Assembly (NCBI RefSeq): GCF_009901525.1
Contig: NZ_CP019288.1
Coordinates: 2,261,501 to 2,325,500 of the forward strand
From: Kordia antarctica
Lineage (GTDB): Bacteria; Bacteroidota; Bacteroidia; Flavobacteriales; Flavobacteriaceae
DNA length: 64,000 nt
Direction of reading: 5' to 3'
Shown: positions 1 through 10,189 of the stretch, one piece after another
Numbering within the stretch: the stretch's first letter is position 1
Layout of the letters: every line of letters begins with the position of its first letter
Position numbers and translations under genes: made by a program
Notes under the pieces: generated by a model
Told to the model about the DNA's origin: nothing
What the model saw: only the letters and a program-made list of their open reading frames with translations
Database searches by the model: none

Positions 1-580
1 ACTTTTCAGCATCATAATCTACCAAGGCAGTTGCATTTGGAACTTCTAACTTCCATGAATTAGAAGTTGTCAGTTTCCCTGGAGTAATCATTGCTACTTG
101 TCCATAGGATTCTGAAATGTCAATCGCAATGGTTGCTTTTCCATTGTTTGCCGCTTCTTGTGCTTTTTGTAATACTTCTTGATCGTTTGCGTTTCCTAGT
201 TTCGTCCAGGCATCAGATTTTGAAATTGTTGGATAAATGCTATCATACATCACATGTTCACCTTTCGCATCATTAAAATCTGAGATTTGATAAAACTCCG
301 AAATCATTTTTGTTATGTTGCTTCGGCAATCATTTCTGTCAGCTGAATTTGCTTTGCAATTTTTGAAATATGCAATGGTAATTGATAAGAATTGTTCTTG
401 AGCCAAAGTCAAATCTTCAGTAGTGACAACAATATTCGCTTCCGCTTTTTCAGCTTCCGTTGTTGCTTCTTGCGTTGTCGTAGTTTTTTCTGTTTCCGTT
501 AATGGCGTTGAAGGTTTTGTTTCTTCTTTGCAAGAAACCACAAATGCAAACGCTATTAGTAAGGTGATGATTTTATACAT
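1..580 (-). CDS. Putative lipoprotein, 3' end cut by window edge
   Basis: The reading frame starts with ATG at 578-580 and stays open to base 1, giving 193 codons without a stop, so the C-terminus lies outside the window. The N-terminus is a lipoprotein signal peptide with lipobox VVSC and Cys17 as the predicted lipidated residue. A Thr/Glu-rich linker (about residues 20-50) follows, then a folded region with two Cys residues close together (NCKANSADRNDC). The later part, with SDAWTKLG and a GQVAMI strand, faintly recalls NlpC/P60-like amidase folds, but no catalytic set can be assigned, so I leave the function open. The protein is probably anchored in a membrane facing the periplasm. No nearby gene explains its job. 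Confidence 0.75.
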   Translation of the reverse strand, partial: MYKIITLLIAFAFVVSCKEETKPSTPLTETEKTTTTQEATTEAEKAEANIVVTTEDLTLAQEQFLSITIAYFKNCKANSADRNDCRSNITKMISEFYQISDFNDAKGEHVMYDSIYPTISKSDAWTKLGNANDQEVLQKAQEAANNGKATIAIDISESYGQVAMITPGKLTTSNSWKLEVPNATALVDYDAEK

Positions 581-650
581 TTTTGTGTTGGTTTTATGTG
601 TTATACTATTTATCACTTGAATTTACTATAAAAGAAAACAACAAATGGTA

Positions 651-1763
651 CTAAACCGTTTTTACTTTTTGAATATTCGCGATAAATTCATCAAATAAAT
701 ATTCTCCGTCATGTGGCCCTGGACTTGCTTCTGGATGGTATTGTACCGAGAAACAGTTTTTGTTTTTTATACGAATTCCAGCAACGGTATTATCATTTAA
801 GTGTGTATGCGTGATTTCCACATCAGCATTTGCTTCCGTTTCTTCTCTGTTGATAGCAAACCCATGATTTTGCGATGTGATTTCGCCTTTTCCTGTCAAT
901 ATATTTTTTACTGGATGATTGATTCCTCGGTGTCCGTTGTGCATTTTGTACGTTGAAATTCCGTTTGCCAACGCAATTACTTGATGTCCTAAACAGATTC
1001 CAAATAATGGTAAATCGCGCTTTATGATTTCTTTAGCTAGTGCAATTGCATCCTGCAACGGTTCTGGATCGCCTGGTCCGTTTGATAAGAAATATCCATC
1101 AGGATTCCACGCGTTCATTTCTTCAAACGTTGCATTGTATGGAAATACTTTGATACACGCATCTCGCTTTGCAAGGTTTCTGAGAATGTTCTTTTTTATT
1201 CCGATATCAAGTGCGGCAATTTTGTGAGTAGCATTTTCGTCTCCGTATATATAAGGTTCTTTGGTTGATACTTTTGACGCTAATTCTAGTCCTGCCATAC
1301 TTGGCACTTTTGCTAGTTTCGCTTTTAGTTCGGCTATGTTGTCTACTTCCGTAGAAATAACAGCATTCATTGCTCCATTGTCTCTAATGTAGCTTACTAA
1401 TCCGCGTGTATCAACATCCGATATTGCAAATAGGTTGTATTTTTCTAAGAATTCTTTTAGTGAACTATCTGCGGCATCTCTCGAGTAATCGTAACTAAAA
1501 TTTTTACAGATTAAACCTGCAATTTTCACGCTGTCAGATTCCATTTCGTCAGTAGCTGTTCCGTAGTTTCCAATGTGTACATTTGCGGTAACCATTAATT
1601 GTCCATAGTATGACGGATCTGTGAAGATTTCTTGATATCCTGTCATTCCTGTGTTGAAGCAGACTTCTCCGAAAGCAGTTCCTGATTCTCCAATTGCTTT
1701 TCCGTGAAAGATAGTTCCATCTTCAAGAAGTAATATTGCCTTTTGTCGAGTTTGGTATTTCAT
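651..1763 (-). CDS. carA: Carbamoyl-phosphate synthase small subunit
   Basis: This is the glutaminase subunit of carbamoyl-phosphate synthetase. It releases ammonia from glutamine for the CarB subunit, feeding pyrimidine and arginine synthesis. The 370-residue length fits the family. The N-terminal half contains the CarA-specific GEVCFNTGMTGYQEI region. The C-terminal half is a class I glutamine amidotransferase domain with the nucleophile elbow GICLGHQ (Cys nucleophile) and the His/Glu partner motif QYHPEASPGPHD. It stands alone here, with no carB in the window. The 38 bases between it and the FkbM gene upstream (higher coordinates, same strand) may allow cotranscription. Start chosen at the only ATG that gives the standard N-terminus. 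Confidence 0.97.
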   Translation of the reverse strand: MKYQTRQKAILLLEDGTIFHGKAIGESGTAFGEVCFNTGMTGYQEIFTDPSYYGQLMVTANVHIGNYGTATDEMESDSVKIAGLICKNFSYDYSRDAADSSLKEFLEKYNLFAISDVDTRGLVSYIRDNGAMNAVISTEVDNIAELKAKLAKVPSMAGLELASKVSTKEPYIYGDENATHKIAALDIGIKKNILRNLAKRDACIKVFPYNATFEEMNAWNPDGYFLSNGPGDPEPLQDAIALAKEIIKRDLPLFGICLGHQVIALANGISTYKMHNGHRGINHPVKNILTGKGEITSQNHGFAINREETEANADVEITHTHLNDNTVAGIRIKNKNCFSVQYHPEASPGPHDGEYLFDEFIANIQKVKTV

Positions 1764-1801
1764 ATCTAGCTATACAATTTAGTTGTGTGTTTTTGTATGA
1801 A

Positions 1802-2620
1802 TTAGTTGTTATGCTGTATTGTTACTATGGTGTTGTTGTGTACTTTTCCTGAAATTTTATAGCCTAAAGAAAGAATGTTATTTTTAAACCATTCATTTTC
1901 TAAGATATCATTGTGCGATAGTATTTCAAGTATTAAGATCGGTTTGCACCTTTTGATTGTATTGATTGCGCCTTTTAATGCTGGTATTTCAAATCCTTCT
2001 AAATCGAATTGAAGTATTGAAATATTTCTATCTTCAGGAATCATACTGTCTAGCATTTCGATCATAATTGGTACAAATTTACCATTTTCTGAATCAATTA
2101 TTCTACTTGCGCCACCTAATAATCTTCCGTCTTCAGTTTCTATTTGCAATTGAACTTCAGATTTTTTTTCTCCTAAGCCAACTTGAAATAGGTGTACATT
2201 TTTTAGATTGTTGATGCGTATGGTGATTTCGGCACATCGGAAGTATTCGGCACTTGGTTCAAATGTCCAAACGTTCGCCTTTGTAGAAATATTTTTTGCA
2301 ATTCCGGGAAGAAAGTCTCCAAAATACGCGCCAGCTTGTACAACATCTCCATTACCACAGTGATCAATTATGTATTGAATGGTTTCTGGCTCGTACACAT
2401 TTCCTTTGAGAATTTCTTGCACTACAGATTCTTGTTGTGCAGCAAAAGGCGTACAATAACCTCCGTATTTGTTGTAAGCAATTGTACAATCTAATGTAAA
2501 TTCATCCTTTACTAAAGAAGTATTATACCTAGGTTTATTGACCTGAGAAGTTTTTAAGATTTCTCTTTTTATAAATTTCTTTAGACTTTTTGGAGCTAAT
2601 GATTTTAGTAGATTGATCAT
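1802..2620 (-). CDS. FkbM family methyltransferase
   Basis: A 272-residue protein with a SAM-dependent Rossmann methyltransferase domain of the FkbM type. Visible motifs are the SAM-binding stretch VVQAGAYFGDFLPGIAK (about residues 93-109), an acidic strand end WTFEPSAEYF, and the family signature ILQFDLEGFEIPALKGA followed by ILILEIL. Family members methylate hydroxyls of sugars or small molecules, often in surface polysaccharide or natural-product pathways. The substrate here is unknown because no glycan gene cluster is adjacent. It follows the rplQ terminator, so it has its own transcription start or relies on read-through. It is probably cytoplasmic, as no signal peptide is visible. Confidence 0.85.
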   Translation of the reverse strand: MINLLKSLAPKSLKKFIKREILKTSQVNKPRYNTSLVKDEFTLDCTIAYNKYGGYCTPFAAQQESVVQEILKGNVYEPETIQYIIDHCGNGDVVQAGAYFGDFLPGIAKNISTKANVWTFEPSAEYFRCAEITIRINNLKNVHLFQVGLGEKKSEVQLQIETEDGRLLGGASRIIDSENGKFVPIMIEMLDSMIPEDRNISILQFDLEGFEIPALKGAINTIKRCKPILILEILSHNDILENEWFKNNILSLGYKISGKVHNNTIVTIQHNN

Positions 2621-2662
2621 TTCTTTAGTACTTCTTATTGAATGATATCGTCGTTTTCAAAT

Positions 2663-2697
2663 ACAAAAAAAAGGATAAACTTAAAAAGTTTATCCTT
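2663..2697 (-). terminator. Intrinsic terminator after rplQ
   Basis: Inverted repeat AAGGATAAAC (2671-2680) and GTTTATCCTT (2688-2697) with a 7-base loop. On the minus strand the stem is followed by an uninterrupted T run (complement of the A run at 2665-2672). It ends the ribosomal super-operon 26 bases past the rplQ stop codon. Confidence 0.92.
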
Positions 2698-2722
2698 CTA
2701 TAATATAATGAATTATTTTTCA

Positions 2723-3193
2723 TTATTCTTCTTCAGTTGAAGCTTGTGGCGTTTCTACTACTGGTGCAGTTTCTTTCTTTCCACCTCTTCTACTTCTTCT
2801 AGTAGTTTTCGCTTTTTTCTCAGTAGTGTACGTTTCGTTGTAGTCTACTAATTCGATTAATGCCATTTGAGCATTATCTCCAAGACGATTTCCTAGTTTT
2901 ATGATTCTTGTGTAACCACCTGGTCTATCAGCAACTTTTACAGCAACGTCTCTGAATAATTCAGTTACCGCATACTTGTCTCTAAGTTTACTAAATACTA
3001 AACGACGATTGTGCGTAGTATCTTCCTTAGATTTAGTTACTAATGGTTCAAAGAAAAGTTTTAAAGCTTTCGCTTTTGCAACAGTTGTGTTAATACGTTT
3101 GTGTTCAATTAATGAACACGCCATATTAGCTAACATTGCTTTTCTGTGAGCAGTTTTTCTACCTAGGTTGTTTCCTTTTTTTCCGTGTCTCAT
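2723..3193 (-). CDS. rplQ: 50S ribosomal protein L17
   Basis: Large-subunit protein L17, the last gene of the super-operon. The N-terminus [20 protein letters not shown] and the core [20 protein letters not shown] match the family. At 156 residues it is longer than the roughly 120-residue core. The extra C-terminal tail is first basic ([12 protein letters not shown]), then Glu/Thr-rich, a common addition in Bacteroidota. It lies 61 bases behind rpoA and just before a strong terminator. Confidence 0.97.
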   Translation of the reverse strand: MRHGKKGNNLGRKTAHRKAMLANMACSLIEHKRINTTVAKAKALKLFFEPLVTKSKEDTTHNRRLVFSKLRDKYAVTELFRDVAVKVADRPGGYTRIIKLGNRLGDNAQMALIELVDYNETYTTEKKAKTTRRSRRGGKKETAPVVETPQASTEEE

Positions 3194-3254
3194 GACATTT
3201 GTTTTTTACCTTTATCTTGCTACAACTCTTACTGAGGAGCAAATTATAGAGGAA

Positions 3255-4247
3255 TTAATCTTTATCTAATTTGTATTTTGATAAGTCCATTCCGAAACTT
3301 AAACCTTTAACGTTTACTAGTTCTTCTAGTTCCGTTAATGATTTTTTACCGAAGTTTCTGAATTTCATTAAATCATTTTTGTTGTAAGATACTAAGTCTC
3401 CTAGTGTATCTACTTCCGCAGCTTTTAAACAGTTTAGTGCTCTTACAGAAAGGTCCATGTCTACTAATTTTGTTTTTAGTAATTGACGCATGTGTAATGA
3501 TTCTTCATCATATGTTTCTGTTTGTGCAATTTCATCCGCTTCTAGTGTGATACGCTCATCTGAGAATAACATGAAGTGGTGAATAAGTGTTTTTGCAGCT
3601 TCAGTCAAAGCTTCTTTAGGATGAATAGATCCATCAGTAATGATTTCAAAAACTAATTTTTCATAATCAGTTTTTTGTTCAACACGATAGTTTTCTATGC
3701 TGTATTTTACATTCTTTACAGGTGTGTAAATAGAATCTGTAAAAATTGTACCTAAAGGCGCATTTGATTTTTTGTTTTCTTCAGCAGGAACATATCCTCT
3801 ACCCTTTTCGATAGTAATTTCCATGTTTAAGTTCACACTAGCATCCATATTACAGATTACTAGATCTGGATTTAATACTTGGAAACCAGAGATGAATTTT
3901 TGAAAATCACCAGCAGTAAGTTGTTCTTTACCTGAAACAGAAATAGATACTGATTCGTTATCGATATCGTCTATTTGTCTTTTAAAGCGAACTTGCTTTA
4001 AGTTTAAAATAATTTCTGTTACATCTTCTACAACACCAGAAATCGTTGAAAATTCGTGATCTACTTTGTCCATACGAACAGAAGTAATCGCAAAACCTTC
4101 CAATGATGATAGAAGTACTCTTCTTAATGCGTTTCCGATAGTTAACCCATAACCAGGTTCTAAAGGACGAAATTCAAATTTGCCGTCAAACTCAGAAGAG
4201 TCAATCATGATAACTTTATCGGGCTTTTGGAAGTTTAATAATGCCAT
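3255..4247 (-). CDS. rpoA: RNA polymerase alpha subunit
   Basis: The 330-residue alpha subunit nucleates core RNA polymerase assembly. The N-terminal assembly domain shows [25 protein letters not shown], the usual dimer/beta-contact region. The C-terminal DNA- and activator-binding domain is visible as [23 protein letters not shown] followed by [15 protein letters not shown]. It is 25 bases downstream of rpsD and cotranscribed with it, the usual alpha-operon order. Confidence 0.98.
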   Translation of the reverse strand: MALLNFQKPDKVIMIDSSEFDGKFEFRPLEPGYGLTIGNALRRVLLSSLEGFAITSVRMDKVDHEFSTISGVVEDVTEIILNLKQVRFKRQIDDIDNESVSISVSGKEQLTAGDFQKFISGFQVLNPDLVICNMDASVNLNMEITIEKGRGYVPAEENKKSNAPLGTIFTDSIYTPVKNVKYSIENYRVEQKTDYEKLVFEIITDGSIHPKEALTEAAKTLIHHFMLFSDERITLEADEIAQTETYDEESLHMRQLLKTKLVDMDLSVRALNCLKAAEVDTLGDLVSYNKNDLMKFRNFGKKSLTELEELVNVKGLSFGMDLSKYKLDKD

Positions 4248-4272
4248 ATTAAGAATACTTTCTGATTAGTTA

Positions 4273-4878
4273 TTATTTAGAATATAATTCTACGATTAAT
4301 TGCTCTTTAATGTTTTCAGGAATCTGAAGTCTTTCAGGAATAGCAACAAATGTACCTTCCATTTTTTCTCCATTCCATGTGATCCACTCATATACGTGGC
4401 TAGCATTTGCTAGAGATCTTTCAATTACTTCTAGAGATTTAGATTTTACTCTTACTCCAACTACATCACCTGGTTTAAGGCTGTAAGAAGGAATGTTTAC
4501 TTTTTCTCCGTTTACAGTAATATGACGATGCGATACTAATTGTCTTGCTCCGCTTCTTGTTGGTGCAACTCCCATTCTGTAAACTACGTTATCTAAACGA
4601 GATTCACATAATTGTAAAAGTACTTCACCAGTAATTGCTTTACTCCTGTTTGCTTTTTCGAACAAGTTTCTGAACTGACGTTCAAGAATTCCGTACGTGT
4701 ATTTAGCTTTTTGCTTTTCCATCAACTGGATTGCGTATTCGGATTTTTTTCCTCTACGTCTGTTGTTTCCGTGTTGACCTGGAGGATAGTTTCTTTTTTC
4801 AAAAGATTTATCTTCTCCAAAAATTGCTTCTCCGAATTTACGGGCAATTTTAGTTTTAGGACCAGTATATCTTGCCAT
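4273..4878 (-). CDS. rpsD: 30S ribosomal protein S4
   Basis: A 201-residue primary 16S rRNA binder. The N-terminal [17 protein letters not shown] is typical of the form lacking the zinc-binding Cys residues. The S4 RNA-binding domain is clear in [32 protein letters not shown] (about residues 93-124). In many bacteria S4 represses its own operon, but I see no specific operator structure in the 85-base gap upstream. Confidence 0.97.
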   Translation of the reverse strand: MARYTGPKTKIARKFGEAIFGEDKSFEKRNYPPGQHGNNRRRGKKSEYAIQLMEKQKAKYTYGILERQFRNLFEKANRSKAITGEVLLQLCESRLDNVVYRMGVAPTRSGARQLVSHRHITVNGEKVNIPSYSLKPGDVVGVRVKSKSLEVIERSLANASHVYEWITWNGEKMEGTFVAIPERLQIPENIKEQLIVELYSK

Positions 4879-4963
4879 TTCTAATAGTTATTTATGAGAG
4901 TGATGTATGAATTAAGGCTTTCTCCTTCGATAATCGTTAATCTCTCAATGAAAATTAATTTAA

Positions 4964-5353
4964 TTATACTCTTCTTCTTTTTGGAGGTCTACATCCATTG
5001 TGTGGTAATGGAGTAACATCGATAATCTCAGTTACTTCAATTCCTGCGTTGTGGATGGTTCTGATAGCAGATTCTCTACCATTTCCTGGACCTTTTACAT
5101 AAACTTTTACTTTACGTAATCCTGCTTCATGAGCTACTTTAGATGCTTCTTCCGCTGCTGTTTGCGCTGCGTAAGGTGTGTTCTTTTTAGAACCTCTAAA
5201 GCCCATTTTCCCTGCAGATGACCAAGAAATTACATCTCCTTTTTTGTTTGCAAGTGATATGATGATATTGTTGAAAGATGCAGTTACATGCGCCGCTCCA
5301 ACTGCGTCAACTATTACTTTACGTTTTTTCGTACTTTTGCTAGATTTTGCCAT
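4964..5353 (-). CDS. rpsK: 30S ribosomal protein S11
   Basis: A 129-residue platform protein of the small subunit. Diagnostic regions are [44 protein letters not shown] and the C-terminal end [19 protein letters not shown], which includes the Asn-Gly that can form isoaspartate in other species. It lies between rpsM (100-base gap) and rpsD in the usual alpha-operon order. Confidence 0.98.
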   Translation of the reverse strand: MAKSSKSTKKRKVIVDAVGAAHVTASFNNIIISLANKKGDVISWSSAGKMGFRGSKKNTPYAAQTAAEEASKVAHEAGLRKVKVYVKGPGNGRESAIRTIHNAGIEVTEIIDVTPLPHNGCRPPKRRRV

Positions 5354-5453
5354 ACTTTTTTTAGTATTTAGATTTTAGTAGTTAGTAGTTAGATTCTTTA
5401 TAATTAAATAATAGTTCTTACTACTCAATACTAATTACCAACATCTATTTTAA

Positions 5454-5828
5454 TTATTTAGTTGCTTTTTTCTTGTTAGCAACAGTTTTTCTTCTACCTT
5501 TTCTTGTTCTAGAGTTGTTCTTAGTTCTCTGACCTCTTAATGGAAGTCCAGATCTATGACGAATTCCTCTATAACAACCGATATCCATTAAACGTTTGAT
5601 GTTTAATTGAACTTCAGTACGTAATTCACCTTCAATAGTAAAAGATCCAACTGCTTCACGAATTCTTCCGATTTCGTCATCAGTCCAATCAGATACTTTA
5701 GTATCTTCACTTACTTTTGCTGTAGCTAAAACTTCTTTAGATCTACTTCTACCGACTCCAAAGATGTAAGTCAGTGCGATAACACCTCTTTTGTGTTTTG
5801 GAATGTCTACTCCTGCGATTCTTGCCAT
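5454..5828 (-). CDS. rpsM: 30S ribosomal protein S13
   Basis: A 124-residue head protein that contacts the 50S subunit and P-site tRNA. It begins [26 protein letters not shown] and has the conserved helix-two-turn-helix [28 protein letters not shown] near the C-terminus. Its start codon lies two bases after the rpmJ stop, so the two are very likely translationally coupled. Confidence 0.98.
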   Translation of the reverse strand: MARIAGVDIPKHKRGVIALTYIFGVGRSRSKEVLATAKVSEDTKVSDWTDDEIGRIREAVGSFTIEGELRTEVQLNIKRLMDIGCYRGIRHRSGLPLRGQRTKNNSRTRKGRRKTVANKKKATK

Positions 5829-5830
5829 AA

Positions 5831-5947
5831 CTATCCTTGTCTTTGTTTAAATCTAGGATTCTTTTTATTGATTACGTATAATCTTCCCTTACGACGCACA
5901 ATTTTGCACTCGGGACTTCTCTTTTTTATTGATGCTCTTACCTTCAT
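5831..5947 (-). CDS. rpmJ: 50S ribosomal protein L36, zinc-free form
   Basis: A 38-residue reading frame, [15 protein letters not shown]...KQRQG, with ATG at 5945-5947 and TAG at 5831-5833. The N-terminus MKVRAS and the C-terminus NPRFKQRQG are diagnostic. Of the four zinc ligands in the classic form, only Cys14 is kept. Positions 11, 27 and 33 are Ser, Asn and Phe, so this is a C-minus paralogue that cannot hold zinc in the usual way. It sits in the canonical place between infA and rpsM. Confidence 0.96.
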   Translation of the reverse strand: MKVRASIKKRSPECKIVRRKGRLYVINKKNPRFKQRQG

Positions 5948-6042
5948 AAGTTTATTAATTTAATGATTGAAAATTAAAAAATTAAAAAAATTCATTACGA
6001 ATAATCTTGTTCAATCTTTCAATTCTTGAATCATTTAATAGA

Positions 6043-6258
6043 TTAATATCTATAAGTAATTCTTGCTTTTGTTAAATCATACGGACTCATTTCTAACTTC
6101 ACTTTATCACCAGGTAATAATTTGATGTAATGCATACGCATTTTTCCTGAAATGTGAGCCGTTACGATATGCTCGTTTTCTAATTCTACACGGAACATAG
6201 CATTTGATAATGCTTCAATGATTGTTCCATCTTGTTCTATTGCAGCTTGTTTAGCCAT
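6043..6258 (-). CDS. infA: Translation initiation factor IF-1
   Basis: A 71-residue single OB-fold protein that occupies the ribosomal A site during initiation. It carries the family core [57 protein letters not shown]. It begins only two bases after the secY stop codon and is followed by a 95-base gap before rpmJ. The order secY-infA-rpmJ is usual where map is not in the operon. Confidence 0.98.
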   Translation of the reverse strand: MAKQAAIEQDGTIIEALSNAMFRVELENEHIVTAHISGKMRMHYIKLLPGDKVKLEMSPYDLTKARITYRY

Positions 6259-6260
6259 AA

Positions 6261-7601
6261 TTATGCAACTACTTTACGGTTTTTACCAGTTTTCATTAAA
6301 CCATCATAATGTCTGTTCAACAAGTATGAGTTTATTTGTTGCATAGTATCAATGGCAACTCCTACCATAATTAGCAACGATGTTCCTCCGAAGAATAATG
6401 CCCAACCTTGTTGAATTCCTAATATAGTCCCAACAACTGCAGGGAATATTGCGATCAATGCTAAAAAGATTGATCCAGGTAACGTAATTTGAGACATTAT
6501 CTTGTCTAAGTATTCTCCAGTTTCTCCGCCAGGGCGAATTCCCGGAATGAATCCTCCACTTCTCTTCAAATCATCTGCCATTTTATTAGTAGGCACTGTG
6601 ATTGCTGTATAGAAGTATGTAAATATGATGATTAGGAATGCAAATAAAACATTGTACCATAATCCAAATACATCTTGAAAGTTAGATATCATCCATTGTC
6701 CAACAGATGAATCTGTTCCAAGACCTTTTCCAAGTGCTGCAGGCACAAACATCAAAGCTTGCGCAAAGATGATTGGCATTACACCAGATGCATTTAATTT
6801 TAATGGAATAAATTGTCTTGCTCCAAAAACATTCTTCTCATATCCACCAGTTGCAGTTCTTCTAGCATATTGTACAGGTATTTGGCGTACTGCCATTACC
6901 AACATGATACTAGCCATAATAATAGCTAACCATATTACAATTTCTATAAGGATTAACATTGGTTTTCCTGAGTTAGAAACAAATTCTTGCACGAAAGCTT
7001 TAGGCATGTATGCAATAATTCCAACCATAATTAATAATGAGATACCGTTACCAATACCTTTGTCTGTAATTTTTTCTCCTAACCACATTGCAAAAATTGT
7101 TCCTGTGACAAGGATGATTACAGAAGGAATGATAAAGTCTAATCCTTTACCTATTGTAAATGCTTCAGGTGGAACTCCTAGTTGTCCTAATCCCCATAAG
7201 TAGAAAGGTGCTTGCACCAAACAAATAACGATTGTTAACCATCTAGTAATCTGAGTGATTTTTTTACGACCACTTTCTCCTTCTTTTTGAAGTTTTTGCA
7301 GGTAAGGAATCGCGATTCCCATCAACTGAACTACAATAGAAGCAGATATATATGGCATAATTCCTAATGCAAATACAGATGCTTGAGCAAAAGCTCCTCC
7401 AGTAAACATATTTAATAGACCACCAAGTCCATTATCAAAATTACCAGCAAACTCAGCGCCAAGCTTTGTATAGTCCATACCTGGAAGACATACTTGTGCA
7501 CCAAAACGGTACACTAATAAAAGTCCTAGTGTCACTAAAACTTTATTTTTTAGTTCTTCTATGCTCCAAATATTTTTTATTGTGTCAATAAAATTTTTCA
7601 T
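6261..7601 (-). CDS. secY: Protein translocase subunit SecY
   Basis: A 446-residue integral membrane channel of the SecYEG translocon, with about ten hydrophobic segments. Diagnostic stretches are the start of helix 1 ([21 protein letters not shown]), the plug region [33 protein letters not shown], the cytoplasmic [34 protein letters not shown], and [23 protein letters not shown] near helix 8. It lies 15 bases downstream of rplO, the standard spc-operon position. SecE and SecG must be encoded elsewhere. Confidence 0.98.
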   Translation of the reverse strand: MKNFIDTIKNIWSIEELKNKVLVTLGLLLVYRFGAQVCLPGMDYTKLGAEFAGNFDNGLGGLLNMFTGGAFAQASVFALGIMPYISASIVVQLMGIAIPYLQKLQKEGESGRKKITQITRWLTIVICLVQAPFYLWGLGQLGVPPEAFTIGKGLDFIIPSVIILVTGTIFAMWLGEKITDKGIGNGISLLIMVGIIAYMPKAFVQEFVSNSGKPMLILIEIVIWLAIIMASIMLVMAVRQIPVQYARRTATGGYEKNVFGARQFIPLKLNASGVMPIIFAQALMFVPAALGKGLGTDSSVGQWMISNFQDVFGLWYNVLFAFLIIIFTYFYTAITVPTNKMADDLKRSGGFIPGIRPGGETGEYLDKIMSQITLPGSIFLALIAIFPAVVGTILGIQQGWALFFGGTSLLIMVGVAIDTMQQINSYLLNRHYDGLMKTGKNRKVVA

Positions 7602-7616
7602 GCTTCTATGTACAAA

Positions 7617-8069
7617 TTATAAAGTTACTGCTTCTCCTCCTGCTGCTTCGATAGCTGCTTTAGCTGAAGCTGTGAATTTGTGTGCTGTAACTTTTAATTT
7701 TGATTTTAGTTCACCTCTTCCAAGGATTTTTACCAAATCATTTTTTCTAGCTACTCTATTCGCTACTAATACTTGTAAATCGACAGTATCTGTGATTTTA
7801 CCTTCCTCTACCATTTCTTGTAGTCTATCAAGATTTACACCTTGATATTCTTTACGATTGATATTTGTGAAACCAAACTTAGGAACACGTCTTTGCAGAG
7901 GCATTTGACCACCTTCAAATCCAATTTTCTTTGAATAACCTGATCGAGATTTTGCTCCGTTGTGACCTCTTGTCGAAGTACCACCTTTTCCAGAACCTTG
8001 TCCTCTACCTACTCTTTTGTTATTACTTTGAACTGAACCTTCAGCTGGTTTTAAGTTATTTAACTCCAT
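7617..8069 (-). CDS. rplO: 50S ribosomal protein L15
   Basis: A 150-residue late-assembly large-subunit protein. The glycine- and basic-rich N-terminus (RVGRGQGSGKGGTSTRGHNGAKSRSGYSKKIGFEGGQMPLQRRVPKFGF) threads into 23S rRNA in known structures. The C-terminal globular part ends AIEAAGGEAVTL. It is 15 bases from both rpmD upstream and secY downstream. Confidence 0.98.
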   Translation of the reverse strand: MELNNLKPAEGSVQSNNKRVGRGQGSGKGGTSTRGHNGAKSRSGYSKKIGFEGGQMPLQRRVPKFGFTNINRKEYQGVNLDRLQEMVEEGKITDTVDLQVLVANRVARKNDLVKILGRGELKSKLKVTAHKFTASAKAAIEAAGGEAVTL

Positions 8070-8084
8070 AACTAGTTGTTATTT

Positions 8085-8264
8085 TTAAGCTTCTTCAACA
8101 GAAACTAAATGTTTAACTTTATTTACCATTCCAAGGATATTTGGTGTAGCTTCATGTTCTACAACCTGACCGATCTTTTTAAGACCAAGCGCTTCTAGTG
8201 TTCTCTTTTGATTTTGAGGACGACTAATTTTGCTTCTTACTTGTTTTACTTTGATTTTTGCCAT
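8085..8264 (-). CDS. rpmD: 50S ribosomal protein L30
   Basis: A 59-residue reading frame from ATG at 8262-8264 to TAA at 8085-8087. It begins MAKIKVKQVRSKISRPQNQK and has the L30 core TLEALGLKKIGQVVEHEATPNILGMVNKVKHLV. Length and position, 12 bases after rpsE and 15 before rplO, fit exactly. Confidence 0.97.
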   Translation of the reverse strand: MAKIKVKQVRSKISRPQNQKRTLEALGLKKIGQVVEHEATPNILGMVNKVKHLVSVEEA

Positions 8265-8276
8265 TTTATCCTTGAT

Positions 8277-8801
8277 TTATCCTTTAAATACTTTTTCTAA
8301 AGAAACTCCTCTTTGTTTTGCAACAATACCTGCATCTCTTAATTGTAATAATGCATCAAATGTTGCTTTTACTACGTTATGCGGGTTAGAAGAACCTTGA
8401 GATTTAGATAATACATTGTGAACTCCGACAGCTTCTAATACTGCACGCACAGCTCCACCTGCAATAACTCCCGTACCGGAAGATGCTGGTTGAATGTATA
8501 CTCTAGCTCCACCATATTTACCTTTTTGTTCATGTGGTAATGTACCTTTTTGCAAAGGAATACGTACTAAGTTTTTCTTAGCATCTTCAATTCCTTTTGC
8601 AATAGCTGTAGCTACGTCTTTAGATTTTCCTAAACCTTGTCCTACGACACCGTTTTCATCTCCAACAACTACAATCGCTGAGAAACCAAAGGCTCTACCA
8701 CCTTTTGTTACTTTAGTAACACGTTGTACTCCTACCAAACGATCTTTTAATTCTAGTCCACTTGGCTTTACTAATTCTGCGTTTTTGTATTTCTGATACA
8801 T
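8277..8801 (-). CDS. rpsE: 30S ribosomal protein S5
   Basis: A 174-residue small-subunit protein involved in decoding fidelity and mRNA unwinding. The N-terminal double-stranded RNA-binding-like domain is [37 protein letters not shown]. The C-terminal domain has the conserved [43 protein letters not shown]. It lies six bases after rplR and 12 before rpmD. Confidence 0.98.
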   Translation of the reverse strand: MYQKYKNAELVKPSGLELKDRLVGVQRVTKVTKGGRAFGFSAIVVVGDENGVVGQGLGKSKDVATAIAKGIEDAKKNLVRIPLQKGTLPHEQKGKYGGARVYIQPASSGTGVIAGGAVRAVLEAVGVHNVLSKSQGSSNPHNVVKATFDALLQLRDAGIVAKQRGVSLEKVFKG

Positions 8802-8807
8802 AGTTTC

Positions 8808-9158
8808 TTAGAATTTAAGTCCTCCTTCTCTAGCACCTTCTGCTAATGATTTTACTCTTCCGTGGTATAAATATCCACCTCGATCAAATGAGATTGTTTC
8901 GACACCGGCTTTCAACGCTTTTTCAGCAATTGACTTCCCTACTAAGGAAGCAGCTTCTGATTTTGTATCAGCTTTGATATCTTTGTCTCTCGATGATGCT
9001 GCTGCAATTGTTTTGCCATCTACATCGTTAATGATCTGAGCATAAATTTCTTTATTGCTTCTAAAAACAGATAATCTTGGTCTAGCTTCTGTGCCACCAA
9101 CGATTTTTCTAATTCTGTTTTTGATTCTCTGTCTTCTTTCAGTCTTTGATAATCCCAT
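8808..9158 (-). CDS. rplR: 50S ribosomal protein L18
   Basis: A 116-residue 5S rRNA-binding protein. The basic N-terminus [15 protein letters not shown] is followed by [31 protein letters not shown] and the C-terminal [26 protein letters not shown], all typical. Spacing to rplF is nine bases. Confidence 0.98.
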   Translation of the reverse strand: MGLSKTERRQRIKNRIRKIVGGTEARPRLSVFRSNKEIYAQIINDVDGKTIAAASSRDKDIKADTKSEAASLVGKSIAEKALKAGVETISFDRGGYLYHGRVKSLAEGAREGGLKF

Positions 9159-9167
9159 AATTAATTA

Positions 9168-9710
9168 TTAAGCTGATTTACCTGCTTTTCTTCTTAATAC
9201 TTCTCCAACAAATTTAACTCCTTTTCCTTTGTAAGGTTCTGGACTACGGAAGCCACGGATTTTAGCCGCTACTTGCCCTACCAATTGCTTATCAAAAGAA
9301 GTTAATTTTATAATTGGGTTTTTTCCTTTTTCAGATATTGTTTCAATATTAACTTCTGGAGCTAAATTGAGAACAATATTGTGAGAAAATCCTAGAGCTA
9401 GTTCTAGTCTTTGTCCTTGGTTACTTGCTCTGTATCCAACTCCAACTAGTTCTAATTCTTTTGTAAACCCTTTAGAGACACCTTCAACCATGTTGTTGAG
9501 TAATGCTCTATATAGACCGTGTTTTGCTCTATGATCTTTGCTTTCAGATGGACGTTCTAGTACTAATTGACCTTCTTCTTGTTTAACAGTGATACCGTCA
9601 ACTTGTTGTTTCAATTCTCCTAGTTTACCTTTTACGGTTACTTGACCTTCTTTTATATCTACAGTAACTCCTGCTGGAATACTTACTGGGTTTTTACCTA
9701 TTCTTGACAT
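9168..9710 (-). CDS. rplF: 50S ribosomal protein L6
   Basis: A 180-residue protein near the sarcin-ricin loop and factor-binding site. It begins MSRIGKNPVSIPAGVTV. The second of its two repeated domains carries the signature PEPYKGKGVKFVGEVLRRKAGKSA at the C-terminus. It lies 18 bases after rpsH and nine before rplR. Confidence 0.98.
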   Translation of the reverse strand: MSRIGKNPVSIPAGVTVDIKEGQVTVKGKLGELKQQVDGITVKQEEGQLVLERPSESKDHRAKHGLYRALLNNMVEGVSKGFTKELELVGVGYRASNQGQRLELALGFSHNIVLNLAPEVNIETISEKGKNPIIKLTSFDKQLVGQVAAKIRGFRSPEPYKGKGVKFVGEVLRRKAGKSA

Positions 9711-9728
9711 TTCTGTTAGTCTTTTTAA

Positions 9729-10127
9729 TTAGTAAACGTAACATAAAACTTCTCCACCAACATTTTCACGTTGAGCTTGCTTTCCTGTCATTACTCCGTG
9801 AGAAGTTGACACAATTGCAATTCCCAATCCGTTTAATACTCTTGGAAGTTCCTTAGTTCCAGCATACTGACGTAAACCTGGCGTACTGATTCTTTGAATT
9901 TTCTTGATTACAGGATCTTTGGTCATCTTATCGTATTTTAATGCGATTTTGATGTTTCCTTGAACTTTTGAATCTTCAAACTTGTAGCTTAAGATAAAAC
10001 CTTGATCAAATAAGATCTTAGTTATTTCTTTTTTTAGCTTAGAAGCTGGAATTTCCACAACTCTGTGTCCTGCACTACTAGCGTTTCTAACTCTAGTTAA
10101 ATAATCCGCTATTGGATCTGTATACAT
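9729..10127 (-). CDS. rpsH: 30S ribosomal protein S8
   Basis: A 132-residue primary 16S rRNA binder. It starts MYTDPIADYLTRVRNASSAGHRVVEIPASKLKKEI and ends with the conserved GVMTGKQAQRENVGGEVLCYVY. A 62-base gap separates it from rpsN upstream, one of the larger gaps inside this cluster. In E. coli S8 represses the spc operon at rplE. I cannot identify a matching site here. Confidence 0.98.
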   Translation of the reverse strand: MYTDPIADYLTRVRNASSAGHRVVEIPASKLKKEITKILFDQGFILSYKFEDSKVQGNIKIALKYDKMTKDPVIKKIQRISTPGLRQYAGTKELPRVLNGLGIAIVSTSHGVMTGKQAQRENVGGEVLCYVY

Positions 10128-10189
10128 ATTTATTAATTTGTGGTTTTGGTTTTCAATAAAAACATTGAACCTGAAACCAATTTATATTT

